Below, one piece after another: positions 45,423 to 53,694 of a stretch of DNA of 64,000 nucleotides. Position numbers and translations under genes: made by a program. Every line of letters begins with the position of its first letter. The stretch's first letter is position 1. The notes beneath the pieces are model-generated. The model saw only the letters and a list, made by a program, of their open reading frames with translations, ran no database searches and was not told the origin of the DNA. Origin of the DNA: Peribacillus asahii (GTDB taxonomy: Bacteria > Bacillota > Bacilli > Bacillales > DSM-1321); assembly GCF_003570725.1 (NCBI RefSeq), contig NZ_QWVS01000026.1, forward strand, positions 24,783 through 88,782, read 5' to 3'.

Positions 45423-46427
45423 ATGCCATTAGAAATCGTTCGAAATGATATTACAAAGATGAAGGTGGATGCGATTGTAAATGCCGCGAATACAGCACTG
45501 AAAATGGGTGGTGGTGTATGTGGTGCTATATTTCGTGCAGCAGGTGCCAGCGAGTTGCAAGAAGCATGCGATAAAATTGGTGAGTGCCAGGTTGGAGAAG
45601 CTATTATTACCGACGGGTTTAAGTTGGATGCAAAGTTTATTATTCATACACCAGGACCTATTTGGCAAGGTAGTTCAAATCAAGAAGCAACTCTGTTAAA
45701 GGCAGCTTACTATAACTCTTTGGAACTAGCAAAGAATTATCAATGTGAATCCATTGCTTTTCCATTGATTTCGACCGGCATATATGGTTATCCAAAAGAG
45801 GAGGCATTACAAATTGCGGTTTCCACTATCAGTTCATTTTTATTAAATCATGACATGTTTGTTTATCTAGTTGTTTTTGATAAGCAATCTTTCGGTTTAA
45901 GCAAGAAGTTATTTACATCGATTCATCAATATATTGACGAGCATTATGTAGAGGAAGTAGAAAGCAAATTTAATCGTAGTAGAAGAGAAGAACGATACAT
46001 AATGGAACAATTGCAGGAAGTCGAAATTCTTCAGCAGGATCTATACGAAGAAGCAAACGCTTCTTTAGTAAACCTGTTGAACCAACTCGAGGAGTCTTTT
46101 TCCGAGCGGCTGCTTCGTTTAATTGATGAAAAAGGAATGACAGATGTTGAGACGTATAAAAGGGCGAATATAGACCGTCGATTATTCTCGAAAATCCGGA
46201 ATGGAGTTGATTATACTCCAAAGAAGAAAACCGTTATTGCCTTTGCTATTGCTTTAAAGCTGAATTTAGAGGAAACGATGGAGTTACTCACTACTGCTGG
46301 TTATACCTTGTCGCGTAGTAGTAAATTTGATGTCATTATTGAGTTCTTTATTCAACAAGATAACTATAATATTCATGAAATCAATGAAGCCTTATTTGCT
46401 TTTGACCAGCCATTACTTGGTGCTTAA
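45423..46427 (+). CDS. Macrodomain protein with C-terminal helix-turn-helix-like domain
   Basis: A 334-aa protein. The macrodomain (1-160) starts MPLEIVRNDITKMKVDAIVNAAN and contains the GGGVCGAIFRAAG loop and GIYGYPKEEA. It binds or hydrolyses ADP-ribose on proteins or nucleic acids. A charged coiled linker (about 175-220) leads to a C-terminal helical domain (about 225-334). Its segment RANIDRRLFSKIRNGVDYTPKKKTVIAFAIAL resembles an HTH/XRE-like DNA or protein-binding module. The ATG follows GGAAGGAGAAGGTG. A vWA protein gene lies 77 nt downstream after a hairpin, and the pair may work together. Confidence 0.82.
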   Translation: MPLEIVRNDITKMKVDAIVNAANTALKMGGGVCGAIFRAAGASELQEACDKIGECQVGEAIITDGFKLDAKFIIHTPGPIWQGSSNQEATLLKAAYYNSLELAKNYQCESIAFPLISTGIYGYPKEEALQIAVSTISSFLLNHDMFVYLVVFDKQSFGLSKKLFTSIHQYIDEHYVEEVESKFNRSRREERYIMEQLQEVEILQQDLYEEANASLVNLLNQLEESFSERLLRLIDEKGMTDVETYKRANIDRRLFSKIRNGVDYTPKKKTVIAFAIALKLNLEETMELLTTAGYTLSRSSKFDVIIEFFIQQDNYNIHEINEALFAFDQPLLGA

Positions 46428-46429
46428 AA

Positions 46430-46457
46430 TGTCGCTTTGACAGCGACCATTTTTTAT
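46430..46457 (+). terminator. Hairpin/terminator between macrodomain and vWA genes
   Basis: GTCGCT and AGCGAC form a 6-bp stem with a 5-nt loop, followed by CATTTTTT. Readthrough to the vWA gene is possible. Confidence 0.5.
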
Positions 46458-46504
46458 TAAATCATTGTTAATCTAAGTTTATCAACGAACGGAGGATGAC
46501 GATG

Positions 46505-47158
46505 ATGAAAGGGAATTTAACAGAATTAGTTTTTATTTTAGATAAAAGCGGCTCCATGGCAGGACTTGAAGCGGATACAATTGGTGGTTTCAATGCGATG
46601 CTCAGGAAACAACAAAAAGCTGAAGGAGAAGCTTTTGTCACTACTGTATTATTCAATCATCTTTATGAATTATTGCATGACCGAATAAATGTAAAAGGTA
46701 TATCTCCTATTAATGAAGAAGATTATGAAGTAGGAGGGACTACTGCTTTATTAGATGCTATTGGTTTCACCATTCAAAAAATAATTAATGTACAAAAGAG
46801 AACAAGTGAGGATGAACGTGCAGAAAAGGTACTATTCGTCATTACGACGGATGGGATGGAAAATGCTAGCCGTGAATACACAACGAATAAAATTAAAAAA
46901 ATGGTGCAGCATCAAAAAGAGAAATATGGCTGGAGATTTATGTTCCTTGGCGCCAATATCGATGCCATCTCAACTGCTGCACAATTTGGAATCGATGAGG
47001 ACTTCGCAGTTGAATACCATGCTGACCATATAGGAACGCAATTAAATTATGAAGCGGTGAATGAGGCTGTGGTAAACCTCCGAAGTGGCAAAAAGATTGA
47101 TCGAAGCTGGAAAGAAGGAATTGAAAGAGATTATAATCGGCGCTCAAGGAATAAATAA
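46505..47158 (+). CDS. von Willebrand factor A domain protein
   Basis: A 217-aa cytoplasmic protein consisting almost wholly of a vWA domain. The MIDAS motif DKSGSM lies near residue 13, and VGGTTALLDAIGF holds the conserved Thr. VLFVITTDGMENAS supplies the metal-binding Asp. Such domains mediate metal-dependent protein assembly. GGAGGA lies 8 nt before the ATG at 46505; two in-frame ATGs at 46496 and 46502 are closer than ideal. No secretion signal. Next to the macrodomain-HTH gene, it could be part of a stress or conflict system, which is inference. Confidence 0.82.
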   Translation: MKGNLTELVFILDKSGSMAGLEADTIGGFNAMLRKQQKAEGEAFVTTVLFNHLYELLHDRINVKGISPINEEDYEVGGTTALLDAIGFTIQKIINVQKRTSEDERAEKVLFVITTDGMENASREYTTNKIKKMVQHQKEKYGWRFMFLGANIDAISTAAQFGIDEDFAVEYHADHIGTQLNYEAVNEAVVNLRSGKKIDRSWKEGIERDYNRRSRNK

Positions 47159-47474
47159 AATACAAAAATGATGGTTGTGATTTTTTAGGAAGTAAAACTA
47201 CCTTTTCATGACCCTGAAAAATTTTGAATAGCCAATTTTAAAAATAAAATACTACCACAAAGGAATTTAATATTTTAGTATAGAGCTCTTCTCGTTTTTT
47301 AGAGAAGGGCCATTATTGTTTACTTCATGAGAAACATAAGATTTAGGTAACTTTTTAATCCCCCTAATAATAGACGGTCTCCAGATTTGAGTTCTGAATC
47401 ATCATGTGTTTTTTTATATAACTACAAATATTATTTCATGTCATTTAAAACAATCACCCTTAAATATATTTCTA
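47159..47474. other. Intergenic region with one hairpin
   Basis: The only structure is GCTCTTCTC (47285-47293) pairing with GAGAAGGGC (47302-47310), with one G-U pair. It may end the vWA transcript, although no T tract follows. No ORF is convincing. Confidence 0.4.
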
Positions 47475-47612
47475 TTAATCTTTGCTCAATTTTTTTAGGG
47501 CATCCCCATTTGCTTGGATGGCTTTTTCAAAACTAGAATGTATTTTTTCTTTTCGAGATGTTTGAGTTTTATTTACTGATGAATTTCCCTTATCTTTTCT
47601 GTTATTAGACAT
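47475..47612 (-). CDS. 45-aa basic hydrophilic protein
   Basis: An ATG ORF behind AGGAGAAAGG encodes MSNNRKDKGNSSVNKTQTSR followed by KEKIHSSFEKAIQANGDALKKLSKD. It is Lys/Ser/Asn-rich, with a C-terminal amphipathic helix. The composition resembles minor small acid-soluble or other spore-core proteins, but no SASP signature is present. It lies divergently from glnA. The clean start, length and composition support a real gene; the family is not recognised. Confidence 0.5.
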   Translation of the reverse strand: MSNNRKDKGNSSVNKTQTSRKEKIHSSFEKAIQANGDALKKLSKD

Positions 47613-47684
47613 TTTCGCACTACCTTTCTCCTAAACCCCTTTATTATTAACTAGGTTAAATTAGCATAAATATTCAAAAAATAG

Positions 47685-47742
47685 TTGTCAAATCATATAG
47701 ATTAAAATATAATCAAATTATCGAATGATATAAAATATAACA
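47685..47742 (+). promoter_or_regulatory. glnA promoter with a GlnR/TnrA-like site
   Basis: -35 TTGTCA (47685-47690), a 17-bp spacer and -10 TATAAT (47708-47713) form a near-consensus SigA promoter. TGATATAAAATATAACA (47726-47742) matches the GlnR/TnrA pattern TGTNA-N7-TNACA with one mismatch and lies just downstream of the expected start site. Binding there would repress in nitrogen excess. The regulator assignment is inferred. Confidence 0.6.
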
Positions 47743-47764
47743 TGTATATGAGAGGTAGGACAAC

Positions 47765-49129
47765 ATGACTCAAACACTTATTTCAAATATAACGACAGAG
47801 ACTGCAGTTTTAGAACAAATCGAAGAGACAATTAAAGAAAAAAATGTTGAACTACTACACTTACAATTTGTAGATATTGAAGGAATCTTAAAGCATATCA
47901 CGGTAACATCTGAACAATTAGAAGATGTAGTAGAAGGTAAGATGATGTTTGATGGTTCTTCTATTACAGGTTTTTCACCTATTAATAAATCAGATCTATA
48001 TCTACAACCAGATTTAGCTACATTTGCTGTTCTTCCTTGGACGGTAGAAGAAGGGTATTCAGAGGCACGATTCTTATGCTCTGTAAAGAACCCTGATGGG
48101 ACTCTTTTTGAGGGAGATACAAGAAATGTACTAAAGAAAACAATGGAACGCGCAGCTGATAAAGGGTTTACGATTTCAGTAGGACCTGAGTTAGAGTTTT
48201 TCTTATTTAAAACAGATGAAAACGGATATGCAACTCGAGAACTCGGCGATAAAGCAGGTTATTTCGAACCATCACCACATGATCTTGGAGAACGTGTTCG
48301 TTTAGAAATCTACCGTGCTTTAAAAGCGCTAGGCTTTACGATTGAAGCATCTCATCATGAGGTAGCAGAAGGGCAACATGAACTTAGCTTTAAATATGCA
48401 GATGCACTAACTGCAGCAGACCGATCAACTACGTATAAATGGGTCGTGAAGACCATTGCAAAGAAATTTGGATTGCATGCTACATTTATGCCAAAGCCAG
48501 TATTCGGAATCAACGGTTCTGGTATGCACGTAAATATGTCATTCTTTGAAGGAAGCGAAAATGCATTCTTTGATCCTTCAGATGAGTTGCAGCTATCTGA
48601 AAAAGCGTATCAATTTATTGCAGGGCTACTAGAAAACGTGAAGAGCTTTGCGGCAGTAACAAACCCGTTAGTAAACTCTTATAAACGCCTAGTGCCTGGT
48701 TACGAGGCACCTTGTTACCTTGCTTGGTCTGCTTCTAACCGTTCAGCACTTATTCGTATTCCAGCGAAAAAAGGTCTTGCGACACGTGTAGAATTACGCT
48801 GTCCAGATCCATCAGCCAACCCTTACTTAACGTTCGCGGTCATTGCTTCTGCAGGTTTAGATGGAATCGAAAAAGGACTAGAAGCACCAGCTCCAATTAA
48901 TGAAGATATCTTCCATATGACAGAAGAAAGAAAAGCGGAACTCGGAATTGACAACTTACCTGGCAGCTTAAAGGAAGCAATCAGTGAATTAGAATCAAGC
49001 GAATTTGCTTATAAAGCATTAGGCGGTCACGTATATAACGAATATGTTTCTCTCAAAAAAGCAGAATGGGATAGCTATCGTACAGCTGTTCATTCATGGG
49101 AAATTGAAAACTATCAATCTAAATTCTAA
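47765..49129 (+). CDS. glnA: Type I glutamine synthetase
   Basis: A 454-aa GSI enzyme making glutamine from glutamate and ammonia. The signatures are FDGSSITGFSPINKSDLYL, GPELEFFLF, VAEGQHELSFKYADAL, KPVFGINGSGMHVNMSFF, NPLVNSYKRLVPGYEAP and NRSALIRIPA. No adenylylation-site loop or 25-residue insert of the GSI-beta class is seen, so it is the GSI-alpha feedback-inhibited type of Bacillus. It carries about ten extra N-terminal residues. No glnR gene lies upstream, so this may be an additional GlnA copy or a relocated one. Confidence 0.93.
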   Translation: MTQTLISNITTETAVLEQIEETIKEKNVELLHLQFVDIEGILKHITVTSEQLEDVVEGKMMFDGSSITGFSPINKSDLYLQPDLATFAVLPWTVEEGYSEARFLCSVKNPDGTLFEGDTRNVLKKTMERAADKGFTISVGPELEFFLFKTDENGYATRELGDKAGYFEPSPHDLGERVRLEIYRALKALGFTIEASHHEVAEGQHELSFKYADALTAADRSTTYKWVVKTIAKKFGLHATFMPKPVFGINGSGMHVNMSFFEGSENAFFDPSDELQLSEKAYQFIAGLLENVKSFAAVTNPLVNSYKRLVPGYEAPCYLAWSASNRSALIRIPAKKGLATRVELRCPDPSANPYLTFAVIASAGLDGIEKGLEAPAPINEDIFHMTEERKAELGIDNLPGSLKEAISELESSEFAYKALGGHVYNEYVSLKKAEWDSYRTAVHSWEIENYQSKF

Positions 49130-49136
49130 ACTATTC

Positions 49137-49172
49137 AAAGCCTTGGTACTTTTAGTATCGGGGCTTTTTTTT
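49137..49172 (+). terminator. Terminator after glnA
   Basis: AAAGCCTTGGTACT pairs with AGTATCGGGGCTTT (several G-U pairs) and runs into eight T. Confidence 0.65.
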
Positions 49173-49450
49173 ATGTCGGGCGATTTAAATAGTTTTCCGC
49201 CGATTTTTACAAATGCCCGATTTTATTTAAAAAAGTAATTATTTGAGTACATTTTTCGTGTAATCTCCCAATTTATTTAATGTGCTCTCTTTAATTAGTT
49301 CTGAATGGTGACCACTTGTACATAGAGCATCCAGAGAATATTTATCCAGAACTTGAAGAGCTAGCGAAGAACTATAAATCTCGTATCGTGGCTTATGTAA
49401 AATAAACTGTGGACAAGATTATTAATTTCTATTTGGGCATCGAGTAAGAT
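49173..49450 (+). other. Truncated 3' gene fragment
   Basis: An open frame at about 49302-49404 encodes LNGDHLYIEHPENIYPELEE followed by LAKNYKSRIVAYVK and a stop. It has no start or ribosome site, so it looks like the tail of a deleted gene. The family is not recognised. It borders the prophage debris that follows. Confidence 0.35.
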
Positions 49451-49657
49451 ATGAACGGAAAAATAAATGATTGGCTTAACCGTGACGGTGAGGCCACCAA
49501 GATGGTTATGGAATTGACTATTGAACTTTCATATAACGAATGGAATAAAATATCGGAGTCAATTTGCAATTATAAGAATACAGTAATAGATAAATTGTCT
49601 AAAGAAATTCTTGAACGAGCCAGGGTTTATTTTAAGAATGGAGCAGTGATGAGATGA
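49451..49657 (+). CDS. Small hypothetical protein, first of a coupled pair
   Basis: A 68-aa protein, MNGKINDWLNRDGEATKMVM onward, mostly helical and without signal or membrane segment. Its stop overlaps the next start (ATGA), suggesting translational coupling with the following 61-aa gene. The ribosome site is weak. The pair precedes prophage remnants and could be phage cargo, an immunity pair or regulators; nothing in the sequence decides this. Confidence 0.45.
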   Translation: MNGKINDWLNRDGEATKMVMELTIELSYNEWNKISESICNYKNTVIDKLSKEILERARVYFKNGAVMR

Positions 49658-49839
49658 AAGGATTTATAGAAATATTAGAAAAGCATTATAACTCTTCGCG
49701 TTTAATAAATATAAATAAAATCATATCTGTTTTAGATGATCAAATCTTTGTTGAATATCCAACAGGTGTAGAAATAATTAGACATGAAGGGACTTATGAG
49801 GAAATTAAACAAAAAATTCAAGAAGCTGTGGAGTCCTAA
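49654..49839 (+). CDS. Small hypothetical protein, second of a coupled pair
   Basis: A 61-aa protein with pattern LININKIISVLDDQIFVEYP followed by TGVEIIRHEGTYEEIKQKIQ. The hydrophobic strand plus a terminal YEEI.QKI helix resembles short FlbD-like or phage proteins that carry a VxLD..I.V segment. It overlaps the 49451-49657 gene by 4 nt. It is followed directly by an HNH endonuclease relic. Function unknown. Confidence 0.5.
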   Translation: MKGFIEILEKHYNSSRLININKIISVLDDQIFVEYPTGVEIIRHEGTYEEIKQKIQEAVES

Positions 49840-50164
49840 TGTGAGCGCTATTCATTACCAGGGGGAAGCAAAGGATTACTATCGGATGCTACTACACTAT
49901 AAAGCTAGTAAAAGGTCCGAGCATAAACGTTACAACGCTACGATTATCTACGCCAGGACTGTTATGACAAGGAGACTATCAAGCTAGCCGATATGGTCCA
50001 TCACATTAAAGAGCTTGCAGATTATCCACGCTTGTCATAACAAACAACATCCCGAGAAGGGAAAGAAGAAAGCGAAGACTGTTAGTAAAAAAAATAATTT
50101 CTTCAAAAAGAAATCCGGAGATAACCTGATGCATATCTTTTCAAAAACAGACAGGAGTGAGTGA
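49840..50164 (+). pseudogene. Degraded phage HNH endonuclease
   Basis: Fragments in two frames reconstruct a phage HNH nuclease: KDYYRMLLHYKASKRSEHKR, then after a frameshift near 49965 YDKETIKLADMVHHIKELAD with the HH of the HNH motif. After an internal deletion near 50027 come CHNKQHPEKGKKKAKTV and a lysine-rich tail. The residues normally linking HH to the CxxCH segment are gone, so the gene is inactive. In phages this gene sits just before the small terminase, which matches the downstream relic. Confidence 0.72.
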
Positions 50165-50166
50165 AG

Positions 50167-50322
50167 ATGAGTGACAATAAAACAGTTGTGTCAGGTGGTA
50201 TCTCATTCGGATGTGCGTTGGCTATTTGCGTATCATGGAGTATTCATAAATCAATATTGTGGGCAATCATTCACGGTTTTTTCAGTTGGTTCTATGTAAT
50301 TTATTATGCGATTACTAGATAG
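50167..50322 (+). CDS. 51-aa small membrane protein
   Basis: MSDNKTVVSGGISFGCALAI begins a short protein with two hydrophobic stretches (about 8-25 and 29-49, the latter LWAIIHGFFSWFYVIYYAI). The ATG is 9 nt after AGGAG. Small proteins of this type are found between HNH and terminase or among early genes in Bacillus prophages. Function unknown; it is intact here. Confidence 0.6.
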   Translation: MSDNKTVVSGGISFGCALAICVSWSIHKSILWAIIHGFFSWFYVIYYAITR

Positions 50323-50413
50323 TCCCCCTGCCTTTCAATTCAAAAATTTTCTCATTTGGGGACCATCGTTTGTACCACGATGTAATTTTTTTATGAAAGG
50401 GGGGACATAAATT

Positions 50414-50611
50414 ATGGCCGTACCAACTGCAAAGAAAATCAGAGAATATCTAGGTGAATCATATCAAGAGTCAGATGAAGAATTGATTAAATTGTATATC
50501 GAAACACATGATTTTTACTGTCGTTTACAAAAAGAAATGAAGAAAAAAGACCTTATGTATGAATATATAAATAAGGCAGGGGCGGCAAATGAAAAGCTGG
50601 AACGAGCTTGA
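50414..50611 (+). pseudogene. Truncated P27-type terminase small subunit
   Basis: A 65-aa ORF starting MAVPTAKKIREYLGESYQES corresponds to the N-terminal portion of P27-family phage terminase small subunits. These normally continue past GAAN for another 60-70 residues. Here the match breaks off into EKLERA and a stop, consistent with a deletion junction. AAGGGGGGACATAA supplies a ribosome site. With the HNH relic upstream it marks the packaging region of a lost prophage. Confidence 0.6.
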
Positions 50612-50669
50612 GGGTGACTATACCATTAAGAGTGACCGGGAGTTGCGTGTGAAGGGACCAATATGCTAG
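50589..50669 (+). pseudogene. Small phage-gene remnant
   Basis: A 26-codon ORF overlapping the end of the terminase relic encodes MKSWNELEGDYTIKSDRELR and VKGPIC. It looks like the N-terminus of a structural phage gene joined by deletion to the terminase fragment. It is too short to classify. Confidence 0.3.
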
Positions 50670-50756
50670 TATCGAATACAGCTTTCTATTATTGCGATAT
50701 ATCTCTTTTTTTATTTTTTCTTTAATAAACACGTTTTTAACATTTTGAAAGTGGGT

Positions 50757-51617
50757 ATGAACAGCATGGAAACTATTTCCGAGATATCACAGAAACCGAA
50801 AACGGATAATGAAATACTTTTTATAGGAAATACCGAAGATGAGATTTCGTTTGTGAATAGCAAAATCAATTTTGTTGGTAAAGGAAATCGGTTAATTATT
50901 GAACGTGGGGCCAAAATTAAAAATGCAACGCTAAATTTTAATCGTAACAACTCGCTCATCATCATTGGGAAATCAAATCATAATGCAATGATGAGCGTCA
51001 GTGTTTGGAATGCTAATACATTTTTCCTTGGTCGCAATTATTCATTTAATGGAGCTGCGAGATTTATTCTCTCTGAGCGAAAGAACCTGTTCATCGGTCA
51101 TGATAATATGTTTTCAAGTGATGTAGTCGTTCGTTTGGCAGATCCACATTTAATCTATGATGGAACAACTCGAAAACGGATTAACCCAACAAAGAGTGTG
51201 TATTTAGGTGACCACATTTGGATTGGGCAGGACGTGATGATTCTAAAAGGAGTAGAAGTTGGTACAGGTTCAATTTTAGGTGCAAGGTCACTCGTGACAA
51301 AATCATTCCCATCAAATGTAGCAATTGCAGGAAGTCCTGCACGTGTGGTGCGGAAAGATGTTTTTTGGGCACGTCCGTCTGTCCATGCATATACTGAAAA
51401 AGAAACGATGGATTCACAAGAGTTTCCAGATGGACGTTTTGTTTATACATCAAAAGGCTCGACAGAAAAACATTTTGCAAAAATTGAAGAACAGCTAAAT
51501 ATCGCAACTTCTGTAGAGGAGAAGACTGCTATATTAACATCTTATCTTGATGTAACAAGTAAGAATCGTTTCTTTATTCCAGTGCCTCCTGAGAACAAGA
51601 AAACATTTATTGACTGA
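50757..51617 (+). CDS. Acyltransferase with hexapeptide-repeat (LbH) fold
   Basis: A 286-aa left-handed beta-helix protein. It begins MNSMETISEISQKPKTDNEI and has hexapeptide-type repeats, including the canonical IWIGQDVMILKGVEVGTGSI segment and VIAGSPARVV-like NVAIAGSPARVVR. Such proteins O-acetylate or otherwise acylate sugars of wall polymers or capsule. The C-terminal 80 residues are non-repetitive. A TTG 12 bases upstream and an ATG 9 bases downstream are alternative starts. No glycan cluster surrounds it; it borders prophage debris. Confidence 0.78.
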   Translation: MNSMETISEISQKPKTDNEILFIGNTEDEISFVNSKINFVGKGNRLIIERGAKIKNATLNFNRNNSLIIIGKSNHNAMMSVSVWNANTFFLGRNYSFNGAARFILSERKNLFIGHDNMFSSDVVVRLADPHLIYDGTTRKRINPTKSVYLGDHIWIGQDVMILKGVEVGTGSILGARSLVTKSFPSNVAIAGSPARVVRKDVFWARPSVHAYTEKETMDSQEFPDGRFVYTSKGSTEKHFAKIEEQLNIATSVEEKTAILTSYLDVTSKNRFFIPVPPENKKTFID

Positions 51618-51806
51618 ATCTTTCGTAAAGGAAGCAAGGAGTAAATGAATAAATTTATCCAAAAAAATAAATCAAAACTCTGAGTTGCTTTCATTATTCT
51701 ATTTTGAAGGGCTCTTTTTGATGTTGAATTTGCAAACTCAAAGGATTTACTCTCTCCAACTCTGAATCACTGAGTAAAAGAGAAGATACAAAGGAAAGGG
51801 TGAATA

Positions 51807-52601
51807 ATGATAAAGGGATTTGATTGTGCAACTAAATTAACACTAACAACGGCAAAAAGATTGAGAAGTGAAGGGTTTGAATATGTGGCCCGATACTTGG
51901 GGAATAGTTGGAAGTCGTTTGATAAAACAGAAGTAACGGTAATCAAAGAAGCGGGTCTTAAATTAATCAGTATCTTTCAAAAGAGTGCTAATCACGCTGC
52001 CTATTTTACAGAAACACAAGGAATTGCTGATGCTGAAGAAGCAATGAAATATGCTGCAGCTGTTGATCAACCAAGAGGAACGGCCATCTATTTTGCAGTA
52101 GATTTTGATTCTCAGTCGTCACATACCAAAGCAATTCGTATCTATTTTAATGCAGTAAGAAAAACGTTGAAGGACTATAAATTGGGAGTATATGGTTCAT
52201 ACACAACCATTCAAGCTGTGAAGGGGTTAGTTGATTATTATTGGCAGACATACGCATGGTCTCGGGGAGAAGTAGCGGACTTCATCCATATGCACCAATA
52301 TGAAAATGATGTAAAGGTGGCAGGTGTTGCTATTGATCGAAATACTATCAAAAAGTCACCTGGTCATTGGAGGGAAGGAGAGAAGAAAGAAACTGTTGTA
52401 AAATTAAATCAAACAGAAGTTACATTCATTATAAACACGTACACCGTAAAAAGTGGCGATACTTTAAGTGCTCTTGCAAAAAAGTGGGGAACAACAGTTA
52501 AACGATTACAAGAATTAAATGAAATTAAGAATGTCAATTTAATTAAAGTTGGTCAAATAGTGAAATATGAAAGTAAAGCTGAGGCTAAATCCATCAATTA
52601 A
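51807..52601 (+). CDS. DUF1906 glycoside-hydrolase-like protein with LysM domain
   Basis: A 264-aa protein. The N-terminal DUF1906 (Rv2525c-like) TIM-barrel domain (1-190) starts [20 protein letters not shown] and contains [11 protein letters not shown] and YGSYTTI. A LysM domain (about 212-256) has [20 protein letters not shown]. There is no signal peptide, as in phage- or spore-lysin-type proteins. It would bind and perhaps hydrolyse cell-wall glycan. AAAGGAAAGGGTG precedes the ATG. It lies downstream of the phage relics. Confidence 0.8.
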   Translation: MIKGFDCATKLTLTTAKRLRSEGFEYVARYLGNSWKSFDKTEVTVIKEAGLKLISIFQKSANHAAYFTETQGIADAEEAMKYAAAVDQPRGTAIYFAVDFDSQSSHTKAIRIYFNAVRKTLKDYKLGVYGSYTTIQAVKGLVDYYWQTYAWSRGEVADFIHMHQYENDVKVAGVAIDRNTIKKSPGHWREGEKKETVVKLNQTEVTFIINTYTVKSGDTLSALAKKWGTTVKRLQELNEIKNVNLIKVGQIVKYESKAEAKSIN

Positions 52602-52674
52602 AGATATTGATTTAATTTATACAAATCAAAAAATAAGAGTGAAATAAAAATAATGATGACTAAGCGGGGATAAG

Positions 52675-52857
52675 GTGAAGTTAAACTGTCCAAACGACAA
52701 AGAAAATTATGTATTACGTTATGATCAATTAAGGGAACAACGGTTGTCTGTGTGTAAAAAAACTTTCGACCCGTACGCTCCTTCAACGGTGGCGTCAAGT
52801 TTCTTATATAGTGAAGAACTCCACAGTTTGCGCCGTGTGCGTTACCGTGGAGCCTAG
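52675..52857 (+). CDS. Possible small Cys-containing protein or gene fragment
   Basis: A GTG-started 60-codon ORF encodes KLNCPNDKENYVLRYDQLRE and later EELHSLRRVRYRGA. It has two cysteines and an Arg-rich end, and a weak GGGG ribosome site. The 3' half is GC-richer than the surroundings. It could be a fragment of a larger gene or a small phage protein. Confidence 0.3.
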   Translation: MKLNCPNDKENYVLRYDQLREQRLSVCKKTFDPYAPSTVASSFLYSEELHSLRRVRYRGA

Positions 52858-53064
52858 AAAGTGAAAATACAAGTTTTAAACTTCTATCATACAAAACTTA
52901 AAAAAGTGGGGTAAATTCTGCTTACTTAGGCCAACTGGTCTATATCTAATCTATAAAATCATAGAAGCAATCGTTTAAGAAAACAAAATCTCTTTTGATA
53001 ATGATTTAATATTAGTATCACTGTTAATAACAGCGCCGAAAAACAATATTGGGAATAACTATTA

Positions 53065-53550
53065 CTATTCTTTTAATATACGTTTTGCTCCTACATAACG
53101 GTCTTTCCAATACTTCGTGTTAAGTGATTGGTATTTAACCCCTTTTGACGTTGCAGCTAAGAATTTATCGTTCCCATCATAAATACCAACGAATGATACC
53201 TCTTTGCCATTAGTATTAAAGAAGATTAGATCGCCTTGTTTTAGTTGGGATTTTTTTACGTGTGTCCCTAATTTATATTGAGCTTTTGATGAATGAGGTA
53301 AATGAATCTTCGCAGCAGAAGTCTTGAATATATACTGTGTATATCCTGAAGCATCAAATCCAGTTTTAGGAGTATTACCACCCCATTTGAATTTTGTTCC
53401 AATAAAACGTTTACCTACTTCAACTACTTCCTGTCCCCATGAAACGGAGGCTTCCGCTTTAAATAGAGGGGTAAATAAAAGAGTAAATCCCATAATTAAA
53501 GAAGTTAGGAGTATCAAAAGATTTTTTGGTAACCGGATAGACGTTAACAT
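53065..53550 (-). CDS. NlpC/P60-like protein lacking catalytic residues
   Basis: A 161-aa secreted protein with a signal peptide (about 1-34) and an NlpC/P60 fold (40-160). The family motif FDCSG is FDASG here (Ala 67 for catalytic Cys). The catalytic His in the usual SHVGIY is replaced (SFVGIY, Phe 120), and the third polar residue in KFIHA is Ala 132 (KFLAA). The remainder, including WGGNTPKTG, QGDLIFFNT and RYVGAKRI, is well conserved. A pseudo-D,L-endopeptidase is thus predicted. GGAGG precedes the ATG. It is next to IseA-domain genes whose relatives bind such enzymes. Confidence 0.85.
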   Translation of the reverse strand: MLTSIRLPKNLLILLTSLIMGFTLLFTPLFKAEASVSWGQEVVEVGKRFIGTKFKWGGNTPKTGFDASGYTQYIFKTSAAKIHLPHSSKAQYKLGTHVKKSQLKQGDLIFFNTNGKEVSFVGIYDGNDKFLAATSKGVKYQSLNTKYWKDRYVGAKRILKE

Positions 53551-53694
53551 TAAAATTCCTCCATTTTAAATAAATTTATTTTGTGCATACATACTTAAAC
53601 ATGATTGGAATTACCGATTTTTAATTTTTATTAATGTATTGCATGATTGAATACATACTACAAAGAACGAATTCTACCTTCACAAGAATTTAAA

